Part shown: positions 36,301 to 47,592 of the stretch, piece after piece | How the letters are laid out: every line of letters begins with the position of its first letter | How positions within the stretch are numbered: position 1 is the first letter of the stretch | DNA from: Holothuria scabra | Taxonomy: Eukaryota; Echinodermata; Holothuroidea; Aspidochirotida; Holothuriidae | Assembly: GCA_037179385.1 (NCBI GenBank) | Contig: CM074187.1 | Coordinates: 44,178,879 to 44,242,878, forward strand | Reading direction: 5' to 3' | DNA: 64,000 nucleotides | Notes under the pieces: generated by a model | Seen by the model: the letters and a program-made list of their open reading frames with translations, nothing else | What the model was told of the DNA's origin: nothing | Database searches by the model: none | Position numbers and translations under genes: made by a program

Positions 36301-37460
36301 GTAAGTGAAGTAAGTGGAGATTCAGAAGGATGTTTTAAGGTTCAGCCCTAACCAGCTAACGATATTAAAATATAGAGACCAATCGGTAATTCCTACACTA
36401 ATAATCAAAGGTTTCTGTACAAAAATATCGGATGGGATTTCGATGCGATTTTCGTGAATTTTAGTAAAAATCTTCTCCATTTATAGTCTGTGTAAATCAT
36501 TATGTGATTTACATCAAAGGCCTTGCAAAACACAAATTAATATCAATGCACTTAAGTTAGTAAACGTCCCTTTCTAATAAACGCCTCTTTGATGTTTAAG
36601 CCACACTGCGTGTCGTGAAGTATGAATTCCTGAGGAGAATTCATCGACACAAACTCGCATATAGTTATAATTTTCAAATTTTTCAGCTAAGACTTTATTT
36701 ATAGGCTAGAACTACCAAGTCGGCAAGTTTGATCCTTATAAACGCCTCCTTTATGATAATTCCATGCCTCTGGTGCGTTTATTGGAGTAAATACGGTAAT
36801 TATTTCGTGACGTCACTTGAACAGATATTTAACAGTGTAATGAACACAAGAAAGTTCTTAGATTTCAAAGGATTCATAGAATTCTTATTGTGCAGCGCCT
36901 TTCAATTTATTGTTCCAAATATGTTTCCGTTGGATGGTTTCAATATCATTTGATCCATAAAATTATTCTAGCCTTCCTAATTGTGTATTAATACACAATT
37001 AAGGTTGCCCCCGCTAGAACTGTGCAAAGGGAGGAGGGGTTAACACAGTAGATTCCCCCTGTTCACTAATGCAAGTATACATATTATATGCACATAATAT
37101 GCACATTATAATCTACCACAAACAGCCCTTATCTGCTTATCGAAGATGACACATTGTACGACTTACGAAACTTGCCTTAAATTTGCTGAGTAGCTGAAAT
37201 GTGCCTCTATATACTCCAAACGTATAGGGTTGGCAAACCCATAGGTTCATGAAATTAACACCTCAGAAATCTCAACACCGTATCAACAAAATTAAAACCA
37301 TCCAGCAAGGACTTCGATCGGAGGGGGGGGGGGGGAAGGTAAGGGTTAGTGACATCCTAATGGAAATTATTAAGGACAAACACATCTTTTTGCATTCCCC
37401 AGTATTTCAGGTAGATTAAAGAGCAACAGGCAGAATTAAAAAAATTGATTTTTTTTCTAA

Positions 37461-37572
37461 ACACTCTAAAAAACCATGGTTAAATTTTAACCAGGATTCA
37501 ACAATCACCAATTTTCCATACATATGCTGGTTAAAAATAACTATTCAATCCTTGAACTTTTTTGGAGTGCAG
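37461..37572. mobile_element. Short MITE (CACTCTAAAAAA ends)
   Basis: Inverted ends CACTCTAAAAAACC and TTTTTTGGAGTG enclose about 85 bp with the inner inverted pair 'ggttaaattttaacca' and 'tggttaaaaataac'. No ORF. The ends resemble those of family M2 and of the element at 42916. Confidence 0.6.
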
Positions 37573-38904
37573 ATGACTTAACGACTCTAAGAGAACGTCA
37601 GTTTGTGTGTACGAGCGTGTTATTGTGTGTACATGTTTGTTTGTATGCGTACGTATGCGCTCTTACGTATGTGTGGATTGCTCATGGACGATTTTTCTGA
37701 AGCAAAACCATGAGGGTTCGACCTTCTGATGGAAAAGTTTTTGACCTAAATCCGCAAACCAGATCAATGCCCCTACAATTCAGTACGATACCACTTATTT
37801 TTACGTCCTCTTTTCCTCGTATTTGCCATAACTGGAAAACACAAGTCTTGTATAACTATTAAATTTTCCATTAGCTCTCAAAATATATTTCCTCCTTAAC
37901 AAGTTTTCATAACTCTCTTCGATTTAATTCAGATTGCACTATGAACTGCTGAGATCATATTTTATAACCAACACAAATATTGACATCCCTGTCTCTCTCT
38001 CTCAATGGATCGTTATTTTATCAAAGTCCCTCATTTTTGGCTTATGTGTCTTTTGACTTCCAAGGCGTACCGTATTTGACGCAACAACTCTTACACCTTT
38101 TGAAACATTAAAAGGAGAAATAGAACACATATAATCTTTTAGCCGTCTGAATATATGAGTGTGGTTTTTAACTTTAATATTCATAAGAAAATCATAAACA
38201 GACCGCACGCAATTTAGAGTGCACGGAATAAGAGATTGGGTTCTCCCTTAATATACACGCTATGGCAGTTTCGATTCTCTCCACCGCTTACTTGAAGATC
38301 TAATATTTAGTTAATGGGGACGAGAAACCCATTCAGCGTCAATTTTTGGGGAAAATGTGTGTTATTGGAAGCATTACAAAGTAATGAAGCAGTAAGCATT
38401 TAGAGCTTTAATGCTTTACGCCATAATATTTATATTATAAGTTGGGCATATTGGGTTTGAGAGTTGAAGGATGTTGCACCGCGTCATCAACATAAAACAA
38501 TAACTCAATTATCAACTGAAGGGTATGAAGTATACACCAAACTAAATGATTTATTACTTTAATTATGCGCATTTAAGAGCAAACTGAGTCTTGCTCAAAA
38601 TTTGAACTTTTCGCTCTCTGTAATCGTTTAATCTCACTTCAAGATCTGGGTGGTAAGTGATATTTTTGGTTCCGTCTTGCAAATTTTCAACCTTAATTAC
38701 CGAATCCTTTAAATAGTTCTCTTGATTTTCTGTCAGACGACCGTTTAGGATCATCAAAATGAACTTGTGATAAAAGTCAAGCAAAGGTCGAAATGCTACG
38801 GAGCAGTGTAGACATGTGTAGGTTAAAGAGTGGAGTAGAATGTGGTTAAAATTTTGCGGGAATGTCCATGGCGTTCGGGTATACTAACTTTTCATCAGGT
38901 GTCA

Positions 38905-39010
38905 AAAAACAAAATACGTCAGTAAACAGATTGAATAATAAAGAGTGCTAAAATTAAGGAGAAAGCTCCACAACGTTTCGGCAAAGTATCCTTCACCACG
39001 CGGCATAATA
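38905..39010 (-). repeat. Penelope-like terminal fragment with degenerate hammerhead core
   Basis: On the minus strand it matches the arms of the element at 41283-41901: 'gccgaaacgttgtggagctt', 'tttagcactctttatta', 'atctgtttactg'. The ribozyme core reads GTGGTGA instead of CTGATGA, so two key bases are lost and self-cleavage is not expected. It sits directly upstream of the LINE remnant. Confidence 0.6.
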
Positions 39011-39253
39011 GCAACTGTTTGAAAAGTGCTATCCAATTGAAAAAAAGTCTTAAAATTTACAGACCGGTGTCTAATATATTTTTTTGTCCAAGGTTCTGGA
39101 AAGAGTTGTTGCAATGTAACTTAAGATTCATATTCAAGCTAATAACTTGGATAAAGTGTACCAATCAGCTTATAAGCCAAACTGTAGCATGGAAACTGCA
39201 TTACTAAAAGTCAAGTCGGATGTGTTGGGTGCTGTGGACAGGGGGGAGGGGAG

Positions 39254-40330
39254 GTGGTTTTCATTGTCCTCCTTGATTTGTCTGCAGCATTCGATACAGT
39301 TGATCATGAACTGTTGCTTCAACGTCTTTATGATAACTTTGGTGTAACTGGTAATGCACTTCGGTGGTTTGCGAGTTTTTTGAAAAGTAGAACGTGTTAT
39401 GTGAACATCAATGGTGTCTCTTCTGATCAAAGTAGGTTGGTGTGTGGGGTACCACAGGGTTCAGTTTTGAGGCCTCTTTTGTGTGTAATGTATACTCAAC
39501 CAATCGGTAGCATAATGCAAAACCATAATGTAAATTTTCACTCTTATGCTGATGACACTCAGCTGTATGCATCATTTAATCCTAACATATCTGGTGAGGT
39601 AGAATTGGTCTTGCATAATTTGCAAGACTATATTTCTGACATTATGTTGTGGATGAACAGTGCTTTTTATTGCTGGTACAAAACAACATCTCCAGAAACT
39701 TCCTTCACTGCATTTAGAAGTTGGAGCCAGTCATATCAATCCCTCTAGTGAAATTCGTAACCTAGGTATGATTTTTGATTCAAACTTCAAAATGACGAAA
39801 CAGGTAAACAGCCTAGTCTCATCTTGTAATTATCATCTTAGAAATTTATTTTGTATTGGTCGGTACCTTGATGAAGAGACTCGTCATTCTGCTGTCCGTG
39901 CTTTTCTCCTATCACGTTTGATTACGGCAATTCCCTTTTATATGATGCTTCATCAAAGGACCTTAATCACCTTTAGTCCTTGCAAAATTGTTGTGCTAAA
40001 TTTATTTTCTCGGCAGGTAGATTAAATAGCCCAAAACCTCTTCTACGTGCCCTTCACTGGTTACCCATTCGCGAAAGAATCCAAATGATTAAATTTTGTT
40101 CATATGTTTACAAATATTTGAATGATTTGACTCCGGCCTATCTCTCCAATACGCTTCAAAGGAAAACCACACCTTTATCTGAACCTCTTGGACGGGGCCC
40201 TACTCGTCATACCTCCTTCCAAGAAGCGAGTAGGTGAGGGGACCTTTTCCATTGCAAGTCCTATGTTATGGAACTATCTTCCTTCTCACATACGGAATTC
40301 CAAATCTGTTGCGCTGTTCAAAAAACAGCC
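39254..40330 (+). pseudogene. LINE reverse transcriptase, frameshifted
   Basis: The longest intact piece is about 160 codons (39254-39748) with motif A, motif B and YADD; frameshifts then move the reading to the frames at about 39660-40025, 39980-40237 and 40188-40330. It would copy LINE RNA at the target site if intact. Both D residues of LDLSAAFD/YADD are still present; inactivation comes from frameshifts and the missing 5' half, not from the active site. Confidence 0.8.
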
Positions 40331-40748
40331 TAAAGCCCAGGTCACACCTACAGCGATATCGGATCGGATTACTGTCCGATTTTTGTGAGTTTTAGTTGAA
40401 ACCTCCACCATCCATTGTCGGAAAGAACAAAAAATTTGCCATCCTGTGTAAATATATGACCGGTATGAGAGGACCACGGAAATAAAATATAAACTACCTA
40501 TTGCGTGACGTCACATTGGCAAAAAACTTTTATCGGACTACGGGTATCCGATAAAAACTGCCTGCGGGTGTGACGTCACGGAATATTTGGAATAACTTAG
40601 AATTTCGTAGTCCTGCGATACAATTTATATACCTACACAGGTTGCCAAATTTTCGTTTCTTTTCGACCGAAAGATGGAGGAGATATTAATTAAAACTCAC
40701 AAAAATCGGAGCGAGATCCGATCCGATATCACTGTGACCTGGCCTTAA
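40330..40748. mobile_element. MITE nested in the LINE (AGGCCAGGTCAC ends)
   Basis: Left end AAAGCCCAGGTCACACCTAC and right inverted end ACTGTGACCTGGCCTTAA; inner inverted pair 'gatatcggatcggatt' and 'gatccgatccgatatc'. The flanks are CTAA and TTAA, a TTAA target duplication with one change. Removing one flank and the element restores the LINE reading frame to its stop, which proves that the MITE came later than the LINE. Confidence 0.85.
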
Positions 40749-40840
40749 GACTTACTTATTTAGTTGATTGTGTTTGCTGGTATTATTTTTCTTAGTTTCT
40801 TAGCGCATTGATCATATGGAATTTGTGCTTTATAAAAGTT

Positions 40841-40894
40841 TGTATGTATGTATGTATGTATGTATGTATGTATGTATGTATGTATGTATGTATG

Positions 40895-40924
<30 letters not shown>
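40841..40924 (+). repeat. (TATG)n microsatellite, LINE tail
   Basis: Twenty-one TGTA/TATG units directly after 'gctttataaaagttt'. Its position at the LINE 3' end suggests that it is the element's own tail, possibly expanded. Confidence 0.95.
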
Positions 40925-40925
<1 letters not shown>

Positions 40926-40962
40926 GTGTGCCCACACAACTCGACTGGCGCGTTTATATCAC

Positions 40963-41055
40963 CAGTTCGGGAAATAACTGCTTCGGGGGAAAATGAGGTT
41001 TCCCCAGATCGGGAGAAAATTTGCCTGTCGCAATGGTATGAATATTTATGGGCAT
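40963..41055 (+). repeat. Dispersed repeat end (GATAACCGCTTTCG family), copy 3
   Basis: Reads 'cgggaaataactgcttcggg', 'gaaaatgaggtttccccaga', 'tcgggagaaaatttgcctgt', matching the ends at 10735 and 11230. Confidence 0.5.
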
Positions 41056-41059
41056 TTAC

Positions 41060-41118
41060 ATTTTATATATTTATATATATATAAATATATATATAAATAT
41101 ATATATATATACATACAT

Positions 41119-41153
<35 letters not shown>

Positions 41154-41162
41154 CATACATAT

Positions 41163-41248
<86 letters not shown>

Positions 41249-41265
41249 AGGTCGAATACTGCGTA
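41060..41265. repeat. AT/AC-rich microsatellite
   Basis: A compound tract of (AT)n, (ATAC)n and (AC)n, ending in about 75 bp of pure (AT)n. The translated (IY)n frames are artefacts. Confidence 0.95.
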
Positions 41266-41331
41266 GCACTGGTAAAGTATGAAGGTAAACAGATTGGAAT
41301 GATAAAAAGTGCTAAAATTCGGAAGAAAGCT

Positions 41332-41367
41332 CCGCAACGTTTCGGGTATGTACCCTTCATCAGGCGG
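41332..41367 (-). ncRNA. Hammerhead-ribozyme-like motif in left arm
   Basis: Minus-strand copy of the motif described at 41817-41852, identical base for base because the arms are perfect. The predicted cleavage would fall between 41336 and 41335 on the minus strand. Facing copies in one transcript could pair with each other instead of folding separately. Confidence 0.6.
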
Positions 41368-41816
41368 CAAAATAATAACTGATCAAAAAAACGATATTCA
41401 AAAGAAACAACAAACGCGTGCCGATAGCGTGTATTTATTATTACTTTTAATTTTTATCGCGTCATCACTATTAACTTGTTTTGCACGGTTGCGTCGTTTA
41501 GCTGTGTTTAAAATTGCGGCGCGAAGTAGGCAAACATTTCATTTTTGGCAATCCCTTTGTAAAGAGGTTGTACGCTTGACGTCGGCGCGTTTTGGTTTGG
41601 CTTGCTGGATGGATGTTGTCATGGGTAGTGCGTGTGTTACCAGTGCGTCCGCACTACAGGGACTTAGAAACGATTGTTAGGAGTTGATGGGGACATAACA
41701 AGACACACAACGCGTTGACGTAGGTGCTTGGCCTTTGTACGCGCGCCGATCGAGTTGTATCGGCACGCGTTTGTTGTTTCTTTTGAATATCGTTTTTTTG
41801 ATCAGTTATTATTTTG

Positions 41817-41852
41817 CCGCCTGATGAAGGGTACATACCCGAAACGTTGCGG
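41817..41852 (+). ncRNA. Hammerhead-ribozyme-like motif in right arm (type I, minimal stem III)
   Basis: In order: CCGC (stem I), CTGATGA (conserved core), one extra A, GGGT-ACAT-ACCC (stem II with four-base loop), GAAA (core), C-G-T-T (a two-pair ACGU stem III and the cleavage base U), then GCGG, which pairs perfectly with the first CCGC to close stem I. All conserved core bases are present; the only irregularity is the extra A before stem II. Very short stem III is typical of the dimeric hammerheads described in Penelope-like retroelements. Predicted cleavage follows 41848. Activity is inferred. Confidence 0.6.
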
Positions 41853-41911
41853 AGCTTTCTTCCGAATTTTAGCACTTTTTATCATTCCAATCTGTTTACC
41901 TGTATATATAT

Positions 41912-42416
<505 letters not shown>

Positions 42417-42552
42417 GCACCCAAACTGTGTATTTCCTTCCCTGTGCAAAAATGCCCGTCGTATTTCTGTCATAACTCTTGATTTCATGAGAGTAATAAT
42501 ACATTTCAAGTGGGTAATTCTTAAATAATCTTTTTTTCATTTTCCTGCGCAG

Positions 42553-42759
42553 GTAACTTTGGGACAGTGTTCGTCGATCAATCGTATTGGCAGAGTAGTG
42601 TTGCAGCTAAACCGAAAGAAGGCATGTGGGGTTTTTTGTTTGGTGGAGTGGTCTGGTTTGCTGTTCCGTTTGCCTTTGCTACAACAATGGGATTGGCCTA
42701 TATTGCTCTCAGTACCTACTGGGGTGATGAATTGCTCACAGAAACGCAGATCGGACAAG
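42553..42759 (+). CDS. DUR3-type urea transporter, exon e (visible residues 223-292)
   Basis: After the split glycine it reads [20 protein letters not shown], matching [20 protein letters not shown] of plant DUR3 almost residue for residue, then GFLFGGVVWFAVPFAFATTM with the GG-x-x-WFAVPF-x-x-AT motif and a loop ending ELLTETQIGQG (plant: LPLTEAEIGSG). This is the most conserved part of the visible protein. Acceptor gcgcag; donor CAAG|gtattg, a weaker donor than the others (GTATTG instead of GTAAGT). If it were skipped, reading would continue only to a stop 13 bases later. Phase 1 on both sides, 207 nt. Confidence 0.93.
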
Positions 42760-42915
42760 GTATTGTGAATTAAAGTGAATAGATAAATTGTAGGGGATCT
42801 CGGATCTTGGCAAAAATAAATGTAATTAAAATTAAAAAAGTTAAAATAAATTAACTACTAAAAGTTGGAAAACTTTCCTTCGAGCTTGGAATAGCAGATA
42901 GTTAAGTTCCATATC

Positions 42916-43100
42916 TACACTCCAAAACCTGTTGGGTAAACTTTTACCCAGGTTGGGCGGTTGGGCACGTATGCATCCTGTTAAATATTGGGTAAAATAT
43001 TACACGAACTAGTTACAGAAGTACCCATTAAATTGGGAGAGCTTTCCCAACTGGTCTAATTTTTGGTCAGCGAGATAAATGTTTACCCAGTAGTGTAGAA
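42916..43100. mobile_element. Short MITE (CTACACT ends)
   Basis: Left end CTACACTCCAAAACCTGTTG then GGTAAAC; right end GTTTACCCAGTAGTGTAG. The ends are inverted and the interior repeats 'gggtaaa' and 'tttaccca' words. No ORF. Confidence 0.6.
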
Positions 43101-43744
43101 ATAGACATACATATGCCCGACCGTTTTTAGCGAGATACATTTATTCGTGACATCGATATGAAGTGATTCACTATGTTATTTTAAAAGATCAGCTTTAAAC
43201 AGTCAAATAAATCCGTTCAGAGTTACCACTTAGCGTACGGGGGTGGGGTAATTTCTTGCGAGGGTACAAGAACAATTTTTGGCCAAAATAATGACATCAT
43301 TTATCATGTTTTTGCCCGAATGGACCAGCTGTTTTTGCCCGAATTGGGAGGCGAGTGCCTCCTGCACCCCCGCCTCGTACGTCTATGATCACTGCGAGTA
43401 ACTAACGTGCTTAGGTACATCATGCAGTTTTTATGTCAATATAAGTACCAGTTGCCTAAGTCACATTATTGTAATTGTTCTTTACGTCGTTTTTTATTTT
43501 CACTTTCCATGACATCGTTTTTATTTTCACTTTCCATGACACGGAAAAGGCAAATTCTTAAGTTAACAATAACAACATCATGTAAGCATGGCAGATATGA
43601 AAAAGGGCAAAATACACACGAGAAAAATCTACTAGGAAGTAAAAATAGATAGGAAAATAAAAAAATAGACGAGGAAAAAAACAAAGAAGCGATGAGCAGA
43701 AGAGAGAACAGATAGAAGAAAGGTTGCTAGATATGATTACAAAT

Positions 43745-43968
43745 TTAAAGGTCTGATCCTTTCACCACAACTAATCCCAATTCTCCTAATCTCCTTAAGC
43801 TCCTCCCACAACCATTTAAAACTTCATCATCTCCAGGCACCGTCTCAGATCATTGCTTCAAGGTGAGCATGCAAGACCCCGATTTGTGATCAAAACTCTC
43901 TTAGTACAGTAAATACATATCTGTGTAATATGAGCTTTGGTATTCTGAATTTTTTAGAGTACCAGGCA
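43745..43968 (+). mobile_element. TTAA-MITE (family M1), truncated copy
   Basis: TTAA, AGGTCTGATCCTTTCACCAC at the left, then the diverged M1 half 'ccaattctcctaatctcctt', 'aagctcctcccacaa', 'tgagctttggtattctgaat'. The right part is missing. Confidence 0.7.
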
Positions 43969-44574
43969 CAATCATTTTACACACCTGTATCCTATGATCT
44001 GAAGCCAACAAGCATGCGCACTGATGACTCGGAACCGGCTATATGTGTCCGTGTATGTTAACTTGTTTCATTGACTGATGTTATGTTAAGATCAGTGAGA
44101 TGGTCTGTATATCAAAAATTTGCGCTCGTTAAACCAAGCACATATATGTTGTGTACAGTTTGTGGGCGCGTGGTGTATATTTCAGAAATACATTTTACTT
44201 TGTTTTTGAAATTGTGTTTAAAATTTCGGGCTAAATTGAAACGGAATTTGTCCTTTTTGTCCTTCAGTCGACGTTGTATGTAGCTTCTTCTGGAAACAGT
44301 TAAAAGTTTAACGAAGGTCGAAATTTTGTGTGAGTTGGTAATGGTGGACACACACATATCTTCAGAAAACATTCTTTAAAGTGAATTTTGTTTCCCCAGC
44401 CCACCCAGCCCACCCCAAACGTTCCTGACCGAATAAAAGGATAAATCTGAGAGTAGTCAAAGTCTGAAAATATTTTTAACTCGGCAACGTACGCGCCGTA
44501 GAAGGGGGCGGGGAGGGATTCGATGCAGGAAAAGTAATTTGGTAGCAAATGTGTAAGGAAGGATTACGTTAGGT

Positions 44575-44795
44575 TATATGGTCAAGTTTTTCAGCCCATT
44601 TTTAACCGATTGGTGTAAGTCGGGCTGACCTTTTTCCAGTTGTAGCTCACTTCCTTGTTTTCTATTGCTTATGCTGAGCACCGAGCACAATGTCAGCCAG
44701 TAGGTTCTATTTTTGAAGTCTTCGGTATGACCTGGCAACTCGGACTCTGGACCCCCCGACTGCTATCCGAATGTTCTAATCACTATATACCATGC
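44575..44795 (-). repeat. tRNA-derived SINE (family S1)
   Basis: On the minus strand: 'gattagaacattcggatagc' (head), 'cataccgaagacttcaaaaa', 'cagcataagcaatagaaaac', 'agtgagctacaactggaaaa', 'caccaatcggttaaaaatgg'. This is the S1 order seen at 32505. Confidence 0.7.
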
Positions 44796-45097
44796 AACTG
44801 GTGTATGGAAGGGATCATCTTCTTTCAAGTCCACTTTATTATGGGTACATGGTTGGAATTTTCAATTCAGGTTTAAAGCAGACAGATTTGGAGCAATTTA
44901 AAAATGAAATAACAACAGTAAAATTATATTATTATAACTTAACTTTGACGTGGATTTTCTTCATTTTCGAATACCGCCCTATCACGTCGGTATAATTACA
45001 ACTCTGACACGTCACTGTAGTAGATGGTTTTATTTTGACGTAGAATGTGCTATGTTGGAAGAAAAAAGAAGATAATTTGTACTCTTTTTGTTTGTAG

Positions 45098-45386
45098 GAC
45101 TGGTGCCCGTGGCCGTCGCTAACGAAATTCTTGGACAGAAAGGTAATGTAATGATTGTGCTTATGGTTCTGATGTCCGTTACATCAACTGGATCAGCGGA
45201 AGTTATCGCAATTACTTCAATACTTGTTTACGATTTGTACCAGATTCACTTGAGGCCGTATCGTAGAATAGCAGATAGTAATAGCTGCATACTCTGTGGA
45301 AAATCCAGAGGCAGGATGGCAAATCCAAGAGACCAGTGTTCATGCACTAGCATGACGGGTTGCAAGCAATGCACAGCGGATGATGT
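45098..45386 (+). CDS. DUR3-type urea transporter, exon f with cysteine-rich loop (visible residues 292-388)
   Basis: Begins, after the split glycine, LVPVAVANEILGQKGNVMIV and continues LMVLMSVTSTGSAEVIAITS, the conserved DUR3 segment (plant: LVPPATATALMGKAGSVLLL, MLFMAVTSAGSSELIAVSS), whose S/T residues lie where the symporter fold has a cation site. VYDLYQIHLRPYRR corresponds to TYDIYRTYINP. Then comes an insertion absent from plant DUR3: SNSCILCGKSRGR, QCSCTSMTGCKQCTADD. Six cysteines as C-x2-C ... C-x-C-x5-C-x2-C could hold a metal; similar loops occur in invertebrate and algal DUR3 as far as I recall. Acceptor ttgtag, donor GATGT|gtgagt, phase 1 to 2, 289 nt. Confidence 0.92.
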
Positions 45387-47592
45387 GTGAGTATATATAT
45401 TGTGCCGGATTTTATTTCAATGTGGGGGTATTACGATTTACCGGGTTTCATTTTGTGCCATCTTTTCCAACACTCAAGTCAGGGGTAATGCAAGGAATAC
45501 CAAAAGGTGAACTGGTCTAAAATATAACTTTCACAATTTCAAATAAGTTGAGTGCAAATTCACAAGAATTTCCAAGGAGAAAACTGAACCCAAAAAGTGA
45601 CAACATTAAAAAAACACTTACTTTTAACCCAGAATGATCACGACATTTTGCAGCGGATCATGCAGTGCCGATTTAAAGTAAAATTCGCCGTGTTTAATTT
45701 TTTTAAAGCTCCACCTTTTGACTTACCGAACTTAATACAAGTTAGCTATAGACGAATCCTATCAGCGATGATGGGTAGATGACTGTAGACAGCCATTAGC
45801 GGGGTCCTTCAACCTTAAATCGTCTTTCTTTTGTTGTCTACATGAATTTCAAACCCTCATAATCAGTGAAATTGAGGGAATCAAGATACAATTTAGTGTA
45901 CAGCCATCCATGATACAGGTAAGCATGGAAATTGAAAGACTATAGGTAATGGACCCGTGTGTCCAACTAAAATCAGACCATCACTTGACTGTCTAATTCG
46001 TCTATAGAAATAATGAGTAGCTTAAGAAAATGGTTGAGAATCATATATTGGCGGCACTACGGGAAAAGGTGGGGGCAAGAGGGGGCATTGCCCCCTTCCA
46101 GATTTGAGAGATAAGTACTGTCCTGTCTCCAGTGGCAGTGCTATATGTCTCCAGTGACGGTGATTTTGTTCTTTCCTCCACTTGCCCCTCAAATTAGGTC
46201 AGTTAGGAGTTGGACTTGCCAAAAATAAATAAATAAACATACCTCTCCTAAGACATGATTTTGCACCCACATGTATACTAAAGCATCAGAGCTTCACCAC
46301 CTGGACCCCCACCAGCAGAAACGGACGCGTTTTACGTTTGCCCTTAGTTTGCCCCCAACTTTGACAAGCTGGAGCCGTCATTGTTGAGAAGGCACGATAA
46401 GATATAAAAGATATAAGAAACGTATGTTCTTTCTCTCTGTAAAGAGAAGAGCACTTGTTTTCAAACAACGAACCATGAAACAGACAAGTAAAAAAAGAAA
46501 ATAGTCAAGTTAATATAATATGCATCAGTTGATTCAATACATTTTCAAACCTCTGGCCACTTAAAATGTAACTTAGGTAGTACTTTCTCCGTCTGTTCGG
46601 GTAATTACTGAAATTTGCAAGATATGAAATTATGAAAAATGGATATGTGAGCTCTTTGTCTACAAAACCAATAATAAGAAGTCATGCGACTTTGGATCAA
46701 CAAAACTGCATTTCATATGAATTGTTTCGAATGAACATTCCTTCATCGTTATACTTTTGCTGAATAAATACATTCGAATAATCTGCTAAACTTGTTTCCC
46801 CCTGAGAACAAATCGCTTAAGTGTTAGTTGCATCTTAAGATTTAGTTTTCCCCATAATTTACATTTTATACGTTCTTGAAGACCATGAAAGACACTTGGT
46901 TGGAAATAATACTATCATGTACTAACAGAGATCACAGTTTTTCAATCGTGGGGTGTCGAAAAATAGTAATGGGTTCAAGAATTTGTCACAAGTAAATATC
47001 ACTTTTCCTGCGAAGACTATTGCTAAAGACACACACTATATATGGTAAAAACACATGAACTTATCTAATAACATTGTTTTCGTAGCTTTGAAAATGACAT
47101 CTCTAGAAACAATAAATGCAGGAATAAAATTAACAGTCCTTTAGGGTGTGGTTTCTATTACCCACAATCGGGTTGTCTTCTTTTAAAAAAGTTGGGTATA
47201 CACCATGATTAAGATATTTTCCATTAAGGTGTGCGGACTTGTAAAATCGACTCAAGATCTTCTTGTCCCGTGTTAAATGTGTATTATACAGACCTCTTTA
47301 CGTCTGATATGTGTCATATTGCAGTTAATTTTTGGTAAAAACTGCAAAAGGTTCTGCTTACAATGTATTTGCAACACCAAGAACCAAAATAAAGTGAAAA
47401 AGAACCCACGACGTATTGATTGCTTGTATATCAGTGAGCTATTAATTTTCGGTGCATGATGCAAAAGACAAGGATATGCATTATGAAGTAGAATTACGTG
47501 CTAAATTCATGTTCTTACCAAAACTTGTCTGTGATGAACAATAACAATTTTGTTGACAAATCGTGAAGATGGTTGATTTTTTAATCTAACAG
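45387..47592 (+). other. Intron between exons f and g (2.2 kb)
   Basis: Bounded by GTGAGT and CTAACAG. Apart from the MITE at 45747-46006 and a 'gggggcattgcccccttcc' word near 46080, no repeat or gene was recognised; 46120-47590 is AT-rich sequence without visible structure. Confidence 0.7.
45747..46006 (+). mobile_element. TATAGACGAATCCG MITE, copy 2
   Basis: Begins TATAGACGAATCCTATCAGC and ends CTAATTCGTCTATA. The interior is the diverged reverse complement of 7562-7811. Non-coding, 260 bp. Confidence 0.7.

Larger units (their letters stand above)
39030..40924 (+). mobile_element. 5'-truncated CR1/L2-type LINE with reverse transcriptase remnant
   Basis: A dead non-LTR retrotransposon. Frames at 39147-40388 give, in order, YRPVSNI, a QSAYKPNCSMETALLKV block, LDLSAAFDTVDHELLLQRL (palm motif A), VCGVPQGSVLRPLL (motif B), FHSYADDTQLYASF (YADD catalytic motif), then thumb and C-terminal blocks such as LHWLPIRERI and YVYKYLNDLTPAYL. 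Reading moves between frames several times, so it cannot make a working protein; the endonuclease and first half are absent. The reading 'cagcctaa' resumes after a nested MITE as 'gacttacttatttagttga', the ORF end. The 3' UTR ends in the TATG microsatellite, the kind of 3' tail used by CR1/L2 elements. The clade name is from general resemblance. Confidence 0.85.
41283..41901. mobile_element. Element with perfect 144-bp inverted arms, Penelope-like
   Basis: Arms 41283-41426 and 41758-41901 are exact reverse complements over 144 bp by my reading, around a 331-bp centre. The arm includes 'tttagcactttttatcattc' and the CTGATGA...GAAACG motif also found at 38905. Penelope-like elements carry such hammerhead-type terminal repeats, in direct or inverted order. 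A 123-codon + frame (41309-41680) runs from the left arm through most of the centre but matches nothing I know. No reverse transcriptase or GIY-YIG domain is visible, so this would be a non-autonomous or truncated copy. Confidence 0.75.
42760..45097 (+). other. Intron between exons e and f (2.3 kb)
   Basis: Bounded by GTATTG and TTTGTAG. It holds a MITE at 42916, an M1 copy at 43745 and an S1 SINE at 44575. The stretches 43110-43740 and 43970-44570 have no recognised content apart from a duplicated 'ttttattttcactttccatgac' word of 22 bp near 43490-43540. Confidence 0.75.
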
